Positions 1 through 5,798 of a stretch of 6,566 nucleotides of DNA are shown piece by piece. The stretch's first letter is position 1. Every line of letters starts with the position of its first letter. A program made the position numbers and the translations under genes. The notes below the pieces were generated by a model. The model saw only the letters and a list, made by a program, of their open reading frames with translations. It ran no database searches and was not told where the DNA came from. Source of the DNA: UBA5070 sp039798065 (GTDB lineage: Bacteria; Fibrobacterota; Fibrobacteria; UBA5070). The DNA lies in assembly GCA_039798065.1 (NCBI GenBank), contig JBDKGS010000245.1, forward strand, positions 1-6,566. The letters run 5' to 3'.

Positions 1-1638
1 GGCGGGAGTCCCGATGCCGTCCTCTTCCTTCAAAAGCTTCTTGAGCTCCGGGTCGTCGATGAACTTGTGCACCGTCTCCATGGCCTTCACCAGCGTGCCC
101 TCGGTGAAGCGCGGCGGAGCTTTGGTCTTCTTTTCCTTCTTGTCGGATTTTGTGCACAGCGCCTTGTCGCCTTCCTTCATGGCAGGAAGCGTCTGGGCCG
201 CGTCGTCGTCGTCCTTGTCCTTTTCCGGTGCGTCGGGCTTCAAGATGGCCTGCCAGCCCGGATCCACCACCACCCGACCGTTGGCCGCGAAGGTGTGCCC
301 TTCCACTTCCACCGTCACGGCGGTGGCCAGGTATTTGTGGGCAGGATAGAACTGAGCGAGGTACGTGCGCGCGATGAGCTGGTACAGGTTGGCTTCGATC
401 TCGGGCAAGCGCCCCACTTCACCTCGGTGCTGGGTGGGGATCATGCCGTGGTGCGCGGTCACCTTCTCGTCGTTCCAGGCCCGCGATTTCAGCTTCGGGT
501 CGGCCCGGTCGATGAGCTTGGCCATCTGCGGAAACACTGTCTTCATGGCCGCCAACACGGCGGGTGCATCCTGGTGCTGCGCTTCGGGGAGGAATTCGCA
601 GTCGGTACGCGGATACGAGACAAGTTTCGACTCGTACAGATTCTGGGCGGCCTTCAGGATTTCCTCTGCACCGTAGCCCCAGCGTTTGGAGGCGGCGAAA
701 GTCAACGTACCCAGCGAGAATGGACGCGGCGGCGGATCGCTCTTCTCTTCGGTCTTGCAGGTGACGACAATTCCCGTCTTGCCTTTCACGTCGGAGAGGA
801 TCTTCTTGGCCTGCTCAGGATCGGTCAGGCGGCTCTCGACAGGTTTTGCCACATCTTCGTCCTGGCGACCGTCCTGCGGCTCCTCGGGCGATGGGGCGTC
901 AGAATCCGGCGTCGCGGCGGTGGGCAACTTGTAGCGCGCCTTGAACTCGCCGTTCTCGTGTTTGAACTGCGCCGAAATGGTGATGTACGATACCGGAACG
1001 AAGGCCTCGATCTCTCGATCACGCGCCACCACCATGGCAAGCGTGGGCGTCTGCACGCGTCCCACCGTGAGCAGGGTCTTGTCGGCTCCACCACGACGCG
1101 CGCTGAGCGTGAAAGCCCGCGACAGATTCATGCCGATGAGCCAATCGGCACGACCACGGGCCAAGGCGGCATCGGCAAAGCCCTTGAACTCGACGTTTTC
1201 CTTGAGCGCCTTCAGACCGCGCTGAATGGACACGCTGTCCTGCGAACTCACCCAAAAGCGCCGCACCGGCCCGGCGTACTTGTAGGCGGTCAGGATCTCG
1301 TCGACCAGAAGTTGTCCTTCGCGATCAGGGTCGCCCGCGTTGATCACCTCGGTGGCGTCCTTGAGCATGCGCCCGATCAAGGCAAGCTGTTTTTTGGCTC
1401 CATCGTCGCCTTTAGGCAACAGCTTCCAATCCGTCGGGACGATGGGCAGGTCGGCAGCTCGCCAACGCGCGTACTCCGGATTGTACACCTCGGGCATGGC
1501 CATTTCCAACAAGTGACCGAAAGCGTAGGTGACGAAATCCGTCCCACACTGCATGTATCCGTCGGACTTGCGCGGATTTCCCAGCTCGGCAGCCAAGACT
1601 CTCGCGACGGAAGGCTTTTCGGCGATGAACAGGCGCAT
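1..1638 (-). CDS. topB: DNA topoisomerase III (type IA), 3' end outside window
   Basis: This is a type IA topoisomerase that relaxes or decatenates DNA by passing strands through a transient 5'-phosphotyrosine break. The 546 codons from ATG 1638 stay open to base 1, so the C-terminus is missing. The N-terminal Toprim domain opens with MRLFIAEKPSVA, carrying the catalytic Glu7 and Lys8. The metal-binding DxDxE is at Asp103, Asp105 and Glu107 (NAGDPDREGQ). The motif TVGRVQTPTLAMV lies near residues 210-222. The catalytic tyrosine is Tyr342 in SYPRTD, and the AHHGMIPT motif is at 395-402. PPRFTEGTL precedes GIGTPA at the edge, where the family continues with TRA. Residues 247-266 form an acidic low-complexity insert, and 467-507 is a charged Asp/Lys-rich stretch. 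The start is chosen because MRLFIAEKPS matches the usual family N-terminus. A GGGAGA lies 12 bases upstream, a rather long spacing. The gene is divergent from the TIGR02147 gene. The family call is near certain, and topB rather than topA is supported by the N-terminal sequence. Confidence 0.97.
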   Translation of the reverse strand, partial: MRLFIAEKPSVARVLAAELGNPRKSDGYMQCGTDFVTYAFGHLLEMAMPEVYNPEYARWRAADLPIVPTDWKLLPKGDDGAKKQLALIGRMLKDATEVINAGDPDREGQLLVDEILTAYKYAGPVRRFWVSSQDSVSIQRGLKALKENVEFKGFADAALARGRADWLIGMNLSRAFTLSARRGGADKTLLTVGRVQTPTLAMVVARDREIEAFVPVSYITISAQFKHENGEFKARYKLPTAATPDSDAPSPEEPQDGRQDEDVAKPVESRLTDPEQAKKILSDVKGKTGIVVTCKTEEKSDPPPRPFSLGTLTFAASKRWGYGAEEILKAAQNLYESKLVSYPRTDCEFLPEAQHQDAPAVLAAMKTVFPQMAKLIDRADPKLKSRAWNDEKVTAHHGMIPTQHRGEVGRLPEIEANLYQLIARTYLAQFYPAHKYLATAVTVEVEGHTFAANGRVVVDPGWQAILKPDAPEKDKDDDDAAQTLPAMKEGDKALCTKSDKKEKKTKAPPRFTEGTLVKAMETVHKFIDDPELKKLLKEEDGIGTPA

Positions 1639-1816
1639 GGACGTGTATCGTCTCCCGATTGGGGGCGGCTCCCGGACCTGGAACCGAAGGACCGGGGAAG
1701 ATAGGGAATCGACGGCGACGTGGAAACGGAAAGGTTTCCCGTCTTTTTTTGACTTCTACAAATTGTGCACACACTTTGGCGATTAACTGCCTCTAAAGCC
1801 TTTTATTATAAGGTTT
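1639..1816. promoter_or_regulatory. divergent intergenic region between topB and the TIGR02147 gene
   Basis: This 178-bp gap must hold the promoters of both flanking divergent genes. From about 1741 it is clearly more AT-rich than the surrounding DNA. On the plus strand a TTGACT (1749-1754) resembles a sigma-70 -35 box, but the sequence 17 bases downstream (CACTTT, 1772-1777) is a poor -10. A better -10-like TATTAT at 1804-1809 has no good -35 partner and would give an almost leaderless transcript. An 8-bp palindrome TGTGCACA (1764-1771) could be an operator half. The imperfect palindrome CCTTTTATTATAAGG (1799-1813) includes the AAGG just ahead of the ATG at 1817. No convincing topB promoter was recognised on the minus strand. 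All assignments are inferred from sequence alone, and promoter consensus in this phylum is uncertain. Confidence 0.35.
1722..1750 (+). terminator. terminator-like hairpin in the leader of the TIGR02147 gene
   Basis: GGAAAC (1722-1727) pairs with GTTTCC (1734-1739) around a 6-base loop, followed after four bases by seven T residues (1744-1750). The 6-bp stem is short and only half GC, so it would be a weak intrinsic terminator. No plus-strand gene lies upstream of it in this window. It would therefore act either on antisense transcripts leaving topB or on a leader if the downstream promoter lies further left. It may also be chance. Confidence 0.3.
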
Positions 1817-2659
1817 ATGAGTTCTCCAAATCTGTACGCATACAACGACTTCCGGCGCTACCTAGCTGACTGGTTGTCGGCCAAGAAAGCCGAGGATTCC
1901 CGCTTCACCGGCGCCGAAGTCCATCGTCGCCTGGGGCTCCCCAACACCCGAAGCTTCTATCCCGACATCGTGGCCGGACGAAATCTGACCGCAACGTTCG
2001 TGGAACGGTTCGTGGTCCTGCTGGATCTGGATCGCGACCAATCGCAGTTCTTCCGCGCCCTGGTGAGATTCAATCAGGCAGAATCCGTCGATGAACGGGA
2101 GTTGGCCTTCGATCAGGTGGTCGCATTCAACCGCACACCGCGCACCATCCTCGACAACCGCCAGATGGAATTCTTCCGCGACTGGCGCCACGGCGCCATC
2201 CGCGCCTTGCTCGACACCGACAACTACCGCGACGAGCCCGACCGGATCGCCAAGGAGGTCGTGCCGCGCCTCACACCCGGACAGGTTCGTGACTCGCTAC
2301 AACTTCTGTCGGATCTCGCGCTGATCGCATTGAACGATGACGGATTCTGGAAGCCCACCGAGACATCCATCTCCACGCCCGAAGGCACCCGCGACGACCT
2401 GATCGTGGCGCTGCAACTGCAACACCTGGAATTGGCTCAGAAAAGCCTCTTGGCCAAGGACGCCCCCGAGCGTCTGGTGGCCACCAACGTGATCTCGGTA
2501 TCAAAAGATGTCGCCACGCAGATCGAGCGCAAGCTCGAGAAACTGCGCGCCGAAATCCGCTCGATGGTCCACAAGGACACCACCGCCCCCACCGAAGTCT
2601 GCCTGTTCCAAACCTCCCTGATCCCGCTCAAGAAAAGCTCAAAGGAGATCGCTCCATGA
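1817..2659 (+). CDS. TIGR02147/DUF4423 family putative transcriptional regulator
   Basis: This 280-residue protein belongs to the TIGR02147 (DUF4423) family, a paralogous family best known from Fibrobacter and also found in predatory and related bacteria. Its biochemical role is not established, but the N-terminal half looks like a Cro/C1-type helix-turn-helix. Residues 31-75 (TGAEVHRRLGL, then DIVAGRNLT, then FVVLLDLDRDQ) fit that fold. Family signatures follow: YF.ALVRFNQA at about 78-88, FFRDWRHGAIRALLD at 119-133, TPGQVRDSLQLLSDLALI at 153-170 ahead of a DDGFW turn, and a C-terminal helix (about 234-252) rich in Arg, Lys and Glu. The length is normal for the family. The ATG at 1817 has a closely spaced AAGG (3 bases), and SPNLYAYNDFRRYLADWL matches typical family starts. 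Its TGA overlaps the next ATG by four bases, so it is probably cotranscribed and translationally coupled with the lipoprotein gene. A role in controlling that gene is inference from adjacency only. Confidence 0.92.
   Translation: MSSPNLYAYNDFRRYLADWLSAKKAEDSRFTGAEVHRRLGLPNTRSFYPDIVAGRNLTATFVERFVVLLDLDRDQSQFFRALVRFNQAESVDERELAFDQVVAFNRTPRTILDNRQMEFFRDWRHGAIRALLDTDNYRDEPDRIAKEVVPRLTPGQVRDSLQLLSDLALIALNDDGFWKPTETSISTPEGTRDDLIVALQLQHLELAQKSLLAKDAPERLVATNVISVSKDVATQIERKLEKLRAEIRSMVHKDTTAPTEVCLFQTSLIPLKKSSKEIAP
2641..2647 (+). promoter_or_regulatory. Shine-Dalgarno site for the lipoprotein gene, inside the upstream gene
   Basis: AAAGGAG at 2641-2647 lies eight bases before ATG 2656 and is the clearest ribosome binding site in the window. 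It sits within the last codons of the TIGR02147 gene, whose TGA overlaps the new ATG (ATGA, 2656-2659). It supports 2656 as the true start and suggests the lipoprotein can be translated by fresh initiation as well as by coupling. Confidence 0.65.
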
Positions 2660-4515
2660 TCGCCCGCAAATGGGGAGCTTTGCTCCCGACAATTTTTGCC
2701 CTAGCCGCCTGCGACAAGTCGATCGATCCCGTCGCGGGAACCAACAACGAGACCCATACCAAGGGAACCCTCTTCCAAGCCAACGGCAAGGTCGCCGTCG
2801 GGGCGCGGGTCCGCGTCTTCGCGGCCAACCAGGACATCGGCGATTCCCTGCCGGTGACACAAACCCAAGTGGACCTGAATGGACAGATTCCGTTGCAACT
2901 CAAACGCGGCTACTACAGTCTTCTTGCCGACGACACTTCGCGCAGCGCCGTCTTCATCGACTCCGTGTTCTCGGATGGCGACACGGTGATGATCCCCGTG
3001 GATACTTTGCGCCCGACCGGCACATTGACCGGCCATGTGCGCGTGCAACCGATGCACTCCCCCGCGATCGCCTGGGTACACCTCATGCGCACAAACCTCT
3101 ACGCGAACGTCGATTCCTCCGGATCATTCCGGCTGGACGGAGCGCCTGCGGGGAACCTCGATCTTGTCGCGGTCAGCCACCTGACCGAATACACACCCAC
3201 TCACAAGCTTGTCCGAGTCCGATCCGACAGCTCGATCGACGTCGACACCATCTCGCTCGTATACAACGGACTTCCGTTGGCGAAAAAAGTTGCCGCAAGC
3301 TACGATTCGGCGACTGGCGTTGTCACCGTGACCTGGCAGGACACATCCTTTGCTCGCAAGGCAAACTGGTTGGTCTATCGGTCGAATGGATCGAATTCAG
3401 CCATCGACTCCGTCGCCACTTCCTCTTCGGGCTCGCTGTCGGATACGATTTTCGCTCGCCTTGGTCACCCGGGTCTCCATTCGATTTTCGATTCCATCGA
3501 AACCAACCTTTCCTACTGGGTCGCCGCCCAATCCAAAGACGGGACCACCGGCCCTAGATGGGAAAAAGTGGATGTGCGCGCGAAGAGTCCAGCCTTGATC
3601 CGTCGCTGGGGCGTGAACTGGAGCAACCCCATACCTGTAACTGGATTTGCCTTGCCGGAATACTCCCGACTGGACACCCTCGCCGATGCTCTCTCTGTTT
3701 CGCAATGGGTCAATACGACCGACACGACACAGGCATACCAGCTTCGCCTTCTGAATCCTACCGGGCAATGGACAACTGCGACCCTTCCCCACATTCCCGA
3801 GATGGAATCCAGCCCACTTTTCTGGAAAGGAAGGGTATGGCTGGTCAAGGGTCGTGGATCGGCACGGCACTTCGATGACACCGCGATGGGCAACACAACA
3901 ATCGTCCGGACGAACATCTACGACAGCGCTGCGATCCTGAGTAGTGCCGATGGAATCGCCTGGGATTCCGTTGCACTCGAACTTCCCTTGGACAGCATCA
4001 CGTCCTTTCGGCTGAACGCAACGGCAACGGAACTTGCCTTGATCCCTTGCTACAAGCGCAAAAACCCTGTGGTTGGCCAACTCTCCCAATCCAAAGGGAT
4101 GTTGGTTTCGACGAGTGGCAAAGGCTGGTCAGTTCGACCAAGGGACACTCTTCTGGCTGGACAAGATTCTCGCCCCTTCGTGTCGCACTATTGGACCGCC
4201 TCGATCATCCCCACCGGACCAACTTCTACTTGGACGCTCCTCAATGGGCAATGGGCAATCCCGAGTCTCACGGACAAGACCAACGAAGCCATCTTCTATT
4301 CCAGCGAAGGAACAACACTTAGCGGAAACGGAAATTTCATCGCCCTTTCCGGCGGGGCCGGAAAACACCTCGCCATCGCAAATCCCCTGGCTCTGGATTC
4401 CTGGCAGTACGTTTCGACCCCTGAGCCGCCCAAGGGAATTTGCTTTTGGCGCGGGCAACTTGTGATCCTCGGCAAGTCCGGCCTCCACGTCGCCAGCATC
4501 ACCCCAAACCAATAA
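2656..4515 (+). CDS. large lipoprotein with carboxypeptidase-regulatory-like, FN3-like and propeller-like regions
   Basis: This 619-residue predicted lipoprotein has no specific function I recognise. The N-terminus is a classic lipoprotein signal: Arg4-Lys5, a hydrophobic core, and lipobox LAAC ending at Cys19. Asp20 follows the lipidated cysteine, which in E. coli favours inner-membrane retention; whether that holds here is unknown. Residues about 36-115 and 120-200 look like two carboxypeptidase-regulatory-like beta-sandwiches (TKGTLFQANGKVAVGARVRV; GTLTGHVRV, then VDSSGSFRLDGAPAGNLDL). Residues about 205-305 resemble a fibronectin type III domain (TGVVTVTWQDTS, then NWLVYRSN). Residues about 335-615 are a beta-rich region with propeller-like turns (ILSSADGIAWDSV, GMLVSTSGKGWSV, AIFYSSEGTTLS). 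No catalytic motif was seen. It is the second gene of an overlapping pair with the TIGR02147 gene and ends before a hairpin terminator. An envelope-anchored binding or scaffold protein is the most likely role, by inference. Domain boundaries are approximate. Confidence 0.85.
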   Translation: MIARKWGALLPTIFALAACDKSIDPVAGTNNETHTKGTLFQANGKVAVGARVRVFAANQDIGDSLPVTQTQVDLNGQIPLQLKRGYYSLLADDTSRSAVFIDSVFSDGDTVMIPVDTLRPTGTLTGHVRVQPMHSPAIAWVHLMRTNLYANVDSSGSFRLDGAPAGNLDLVAVSHLTEYTPTHKLVRVRSDSSIDVDTISLVYNGLPLAKKVAASYDSATGVVTVTWQDTSFARKANWLVYRSNGSNSAIDSVATSSSGSLSDTIFARLGHPGLHSIFDSIETNLSYWVAAQSKDGTTGPRWEKVDVRAKSPALIRRWGVNWSNPIPVTGFALPEYSRLDTLADALSVSQWVNTTDTTQAYQLRLLNPTGQWTTATLPHIPEMESSPLFWKGRVWLVKGRGSARHFDDTAMGNTTIVRTNIYDSAAILSSADGIAWDSVALELPLDSITSFRLNATATELALIPCYKRKNPVVGQLSQSKGMLVSTSGKGWSVRPRDTLLAGQDSRPFVSHYWTASIIPTGPTSTWTLLNGQWAIPSLTDKTNEAIFYSSEGTTLSGNGNFIALSGGAGKHLAIANPLALDSWQYVSTPEPPKGICFWRGQLVILGKSGLHVASITPNQ

Positions 4516-4537
4516 CTGTCAAACGACGAATTCCCTC

Positions 4538-4570
4538 GAAGCCTTGCCTTTCCGGCGAGGCTTCTTCGTT
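4538..4570 (+). terminator. intrinsic terminator of the TIGR02147-lipoprotein unit
   Basis: GAAGCCTTGCC (4538-4548) pairs with GGCGAGGCTTC (4554-4564) in an 11-bp stem with one G-T wobble and a 5-base loop. It is followed by TTCGTTT. The stem is strong and GC-rich, while the T-run is imperfect. It starts 22 bases after the lipoprotein stop, which fits the end of that transcript and separates it from gatC. Confidence 0.75.
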
Positions 4571-4599
4571 TCCTGTCGATTTCTACCTTGAGCGCCACC

Positions 4600-4893
4600 A
4601 TGGAACTGACCGAAGACGCCATCCGCAAGCTCGCCCTTCTTTCCCGCCTGCACATCGCCGACGAGGAAATCCCCGTGCTCAAGGATAAGCTCGAGCACAT
4701 CCTGGGTCACATGGACGAACTGTCGGCCCTGGATCTGTCCGACGTTCCCCCGATGATGCACCCCGACAGCGGCGAACGCCCTTTGCGCGAAGACGTGCCT
4801 CACCAGAGCCTCGACCGCGACGTAGCATTGGCCAACGCGCCAAAATCCGTCGAAGGATTTTTCGCGATTCCCAAAGTCATCGGCGCCGCTTGA
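4600..4893 (+). CDS. gatC: Asp-tRNA(Asn)/Glu-tRNA(Gln) amidotransferase subunit C
   Basis: This is the small subunit of GatCAB, which amidates Glu-tRNA(Gln) and Asp-tRNA(Asn) in organisms lacking one or both direct synthetases. GatC wraps around and stabilises GatA-GatB. The 97-residue product has the family layout. An N-terminal helix (ELTEDAIRKLALLSRLHI) is followed by the central helix around LEHILGHMDEL. The segment DLSDVPPMMHP matches the family's 'DvpPt.h' region. The C-terminal extension LREDVP, then ANAPKSVEGFFAIPKVI, carries the conserved 'nAP...g.f.vPkVi' ending. ATG 4600 is chosen because it gives the standard family N-terminus. An in-frame TTG at 4588 would add four residues. The ribosome binding site is weak for both. 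gatA and gatB are not next to it: upstream is the lipoprotein unit behind a terminator, downstream is kdsB. Its promoter must lie in the short 35-base stretch after the terminator, overlap the hairpin, or depend on read-through. Confidence 0.95.
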   Translation: MELTEDAIRKLALLSRLHIADEEIPVLKDKLEHILGHMDELSALDLSDVPPMMHPDSGERPLREDVPHQSLDRDVALANAPKSVEGFFAIPKVIGAA

Positions 4894-5020
4894 TCGCGCC
4901 GGCTGCGCTGGGCCATACTCGTTCAGACACTTCCTCGATCTCGGTCGCCGTACGTGAGTACGGCTCCTTCGTCTCGAAAGCGTCTTCACGTCGTCTGACT
5001 CCAGCTCGCGCGCCGCGAAT
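4894..5020. repeat. nested imperfect inverted repeat filling the gatC-kdsB gap
   Basis: A long, interrupted palindrome occupies nearly the whole space between gatC and kdsB. At its centre GCCGTAC (4947-4953) and GTACGGC (4958-4964) pair perfectly around GTGA, which as RNA is a GNRA-type tetraloop. Moving outward, TCGA (4935-4938) pairs with TCGA (4974-4977) and CTT (4930-4932) with AAG (4978-4980). TCAGAC (4923-4928) pairs with GTCTGA (4993-4998). GCTGG (4907-4911) pairs with CCAGC (5001-5005) and TCGCG (4894-4898) with CGCGA (5014-5018). The outermost 18-base arms match at 13 of 18 positions. The loops between the arms are asymmetric in places. This could be a REP-like or MITE-like repeat, or a structured leader RNA for kdsB. 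No reading frame of its own is convincing. Confidence 0.55.
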
Positions 5021-5052
5021 TGACTCTCAAGCTTGATGTGGCTGGACCAACC

Positions 5053-5772
5053 TTGACTGTCACCTGTATCGTCCCGGCGCGGATGTCTTCGACGCGTTTT
5101 CCGGGCAAACCGCTCGTGGACATCGGCGGCCTGCCCATGGTGGTCCGATCCGCGCATCGGGCCATCGATGCCGGATGCTTCGCAAAAATTGTCGTGGCGA
5201 CCGAAGACCAAGTCATTGTCGATGCCTGCACCGCGCACGGCCTCGAATCCATCCTGACGCCATCCTTCCCGACAGGAACCGACCGCGTCGCCTGGGTCGC
5301 ACAACAGCTTGAAGCGCCCTGGGTGCTCAATCTGCAGGGCGATGAACCCGTCTTCCCGTTGGATTTGCTGCGCGAACTTTGCCAGCTATTGCCCGCCGAT
5401 CCCAACGCGCTTTGGACCGCCGCCGACACGGGCCTGACGGAATCCGACCGCACCGACGACGACGTGGTCAAGATCGAGCTGGACGCCGAAGAGCCTGCCC
5501 GTGCCCTCGATTTCTTCCGTGCGCTCCCCACCGATGCGGCCAAACGGAATTTCGCCATCCACGTGGGCGTCTACGGCGGCTCGCTGCAAGCATTGTCCCG
5601 TTTTGCCAACCTGCCTGTTCCCCAAATCGAAACCGACCGGCGCATCGAACCGCTCCGCGCCTTGGAGGCGGGAATGCCGGTCCGAGCCAGGACGGGCCAC
5701 TGGCCCCGTGTCGCGGTCGACCGGGCCGAACACGTACAGGCCGTGATGGACAATCTTCGTCAAGCATCCTAG
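5053..5772 (+). CDS. kdsB: 3-deoxy-manno-octulosonate cytidylyltransferase (CMP-Kdo synthetase)
   Basis: KdsB activates Kdo with CTP to give CMP-Kdo and pyrophosphate in the cytoplasm, the donor for the Kdo residues of LPS. The nucleotide-binding loop is IVPARMSSTRFPGKPLVDIGG near the N-terminus. GTDRVAWV and NLQGDEPVFPL follow. Asp97 (in QGDEP) and Asp223 (in VAVD) align with the two Mg-binding aspartates of the E. coli enzyme. HVGVYGGSLQAL and PLRALEAGM are the later family motifs. The ALYFSR and LEQLR signatures are altered here to ALDFFR and IEPLR, and the segment between ALDFFR and HVGVYG is shorter than in E. coli. No ATG precedes the IVPAR motif, and the frame is closed by TGA at 4996-4998. 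TTG 5053 is preferred because it gives the same distance to IVPAR as E. coli KdsB and has CTGGA six bases upstream. GTG 5038 and TTG 5020 are alternatives. The length is 239 residues against about 248 in E. coli. It is separated from gatC by the inverted repeat. Confidence 0.92.
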   Translation: MTVTCIVPARMSSTRFPGKPLVDIGGLPMVVRSAHRAIDAGCFAKIVVATEDQVIVDACTAHGLESILTPSFPTGTDRVAWVAQQLEAPWVLNLQGDEPVFPLDLLRELCQLLPADPNALWTAADTGLTESDRTDDDVVKIELDAEEPARALDFFRALPTDAAKRNFAIHVGVYGGSLQALSRFANLPVPQIETDRRIEPLRALEAGMPVRARTGHWPRVAVDRAEHVQAVMDNLRQAS

Positions 5773-5779
5773 AGGCGAC

Positions 5780-5798
5780 AGATTCCGTCCAGGAATCT
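5780..5798. terminator. hairpin between convergent kdsB and the repeat-protein gene
   Basis: AGATTCC (5780-5786) and GGAATCT (5792-5798) form a perfect 7-bp stem with a 5-base loop in the 24-base gap between two converging genes. It overlaps the last gene's stop codon. Neither strand has a T-run after it, so it is a plausible bidirectional hairpin terminator only by position and symmetry. Confidence 0.45.

Noticed and set aside
67..1704. Long plus-strand open frame opposite topB (545 codons)
   Set aside because: It is antisense to a clear topB with all catalytic motifs. Its translation is Arg/His/Gly-rich with no family resemblance, as expected from a GC-rich shadow frame.
3397..4089. Minus-strand open frame of 230 codons inside the lipoprotein gene
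   Set aside because: No family resemblance and no ribosome binding site was found, and the sense frame encodes a coherent lipoprotein.
4588..4599. TTG 4588 as the gatC start
   Set aside because: It adds four residues ahead of a normal GatC N-terminus without a better ribosome binding site. It remains possible but is less likely.
4519..5304. Minus-strand open frame across gatC, the inverted repeat and the start of kdsB
   Set aside because: It is the complement of two recognisable genes, with low-complexity Arg/His-rich sequence and no domain. It exists because third-position GC bias suppresses stops.
5083..5772. kdsB starting at the first ATG (5083)
   Set aside because: That start would remove the IVPAR part of the nucleotide-binding loop that every KdsB needs.
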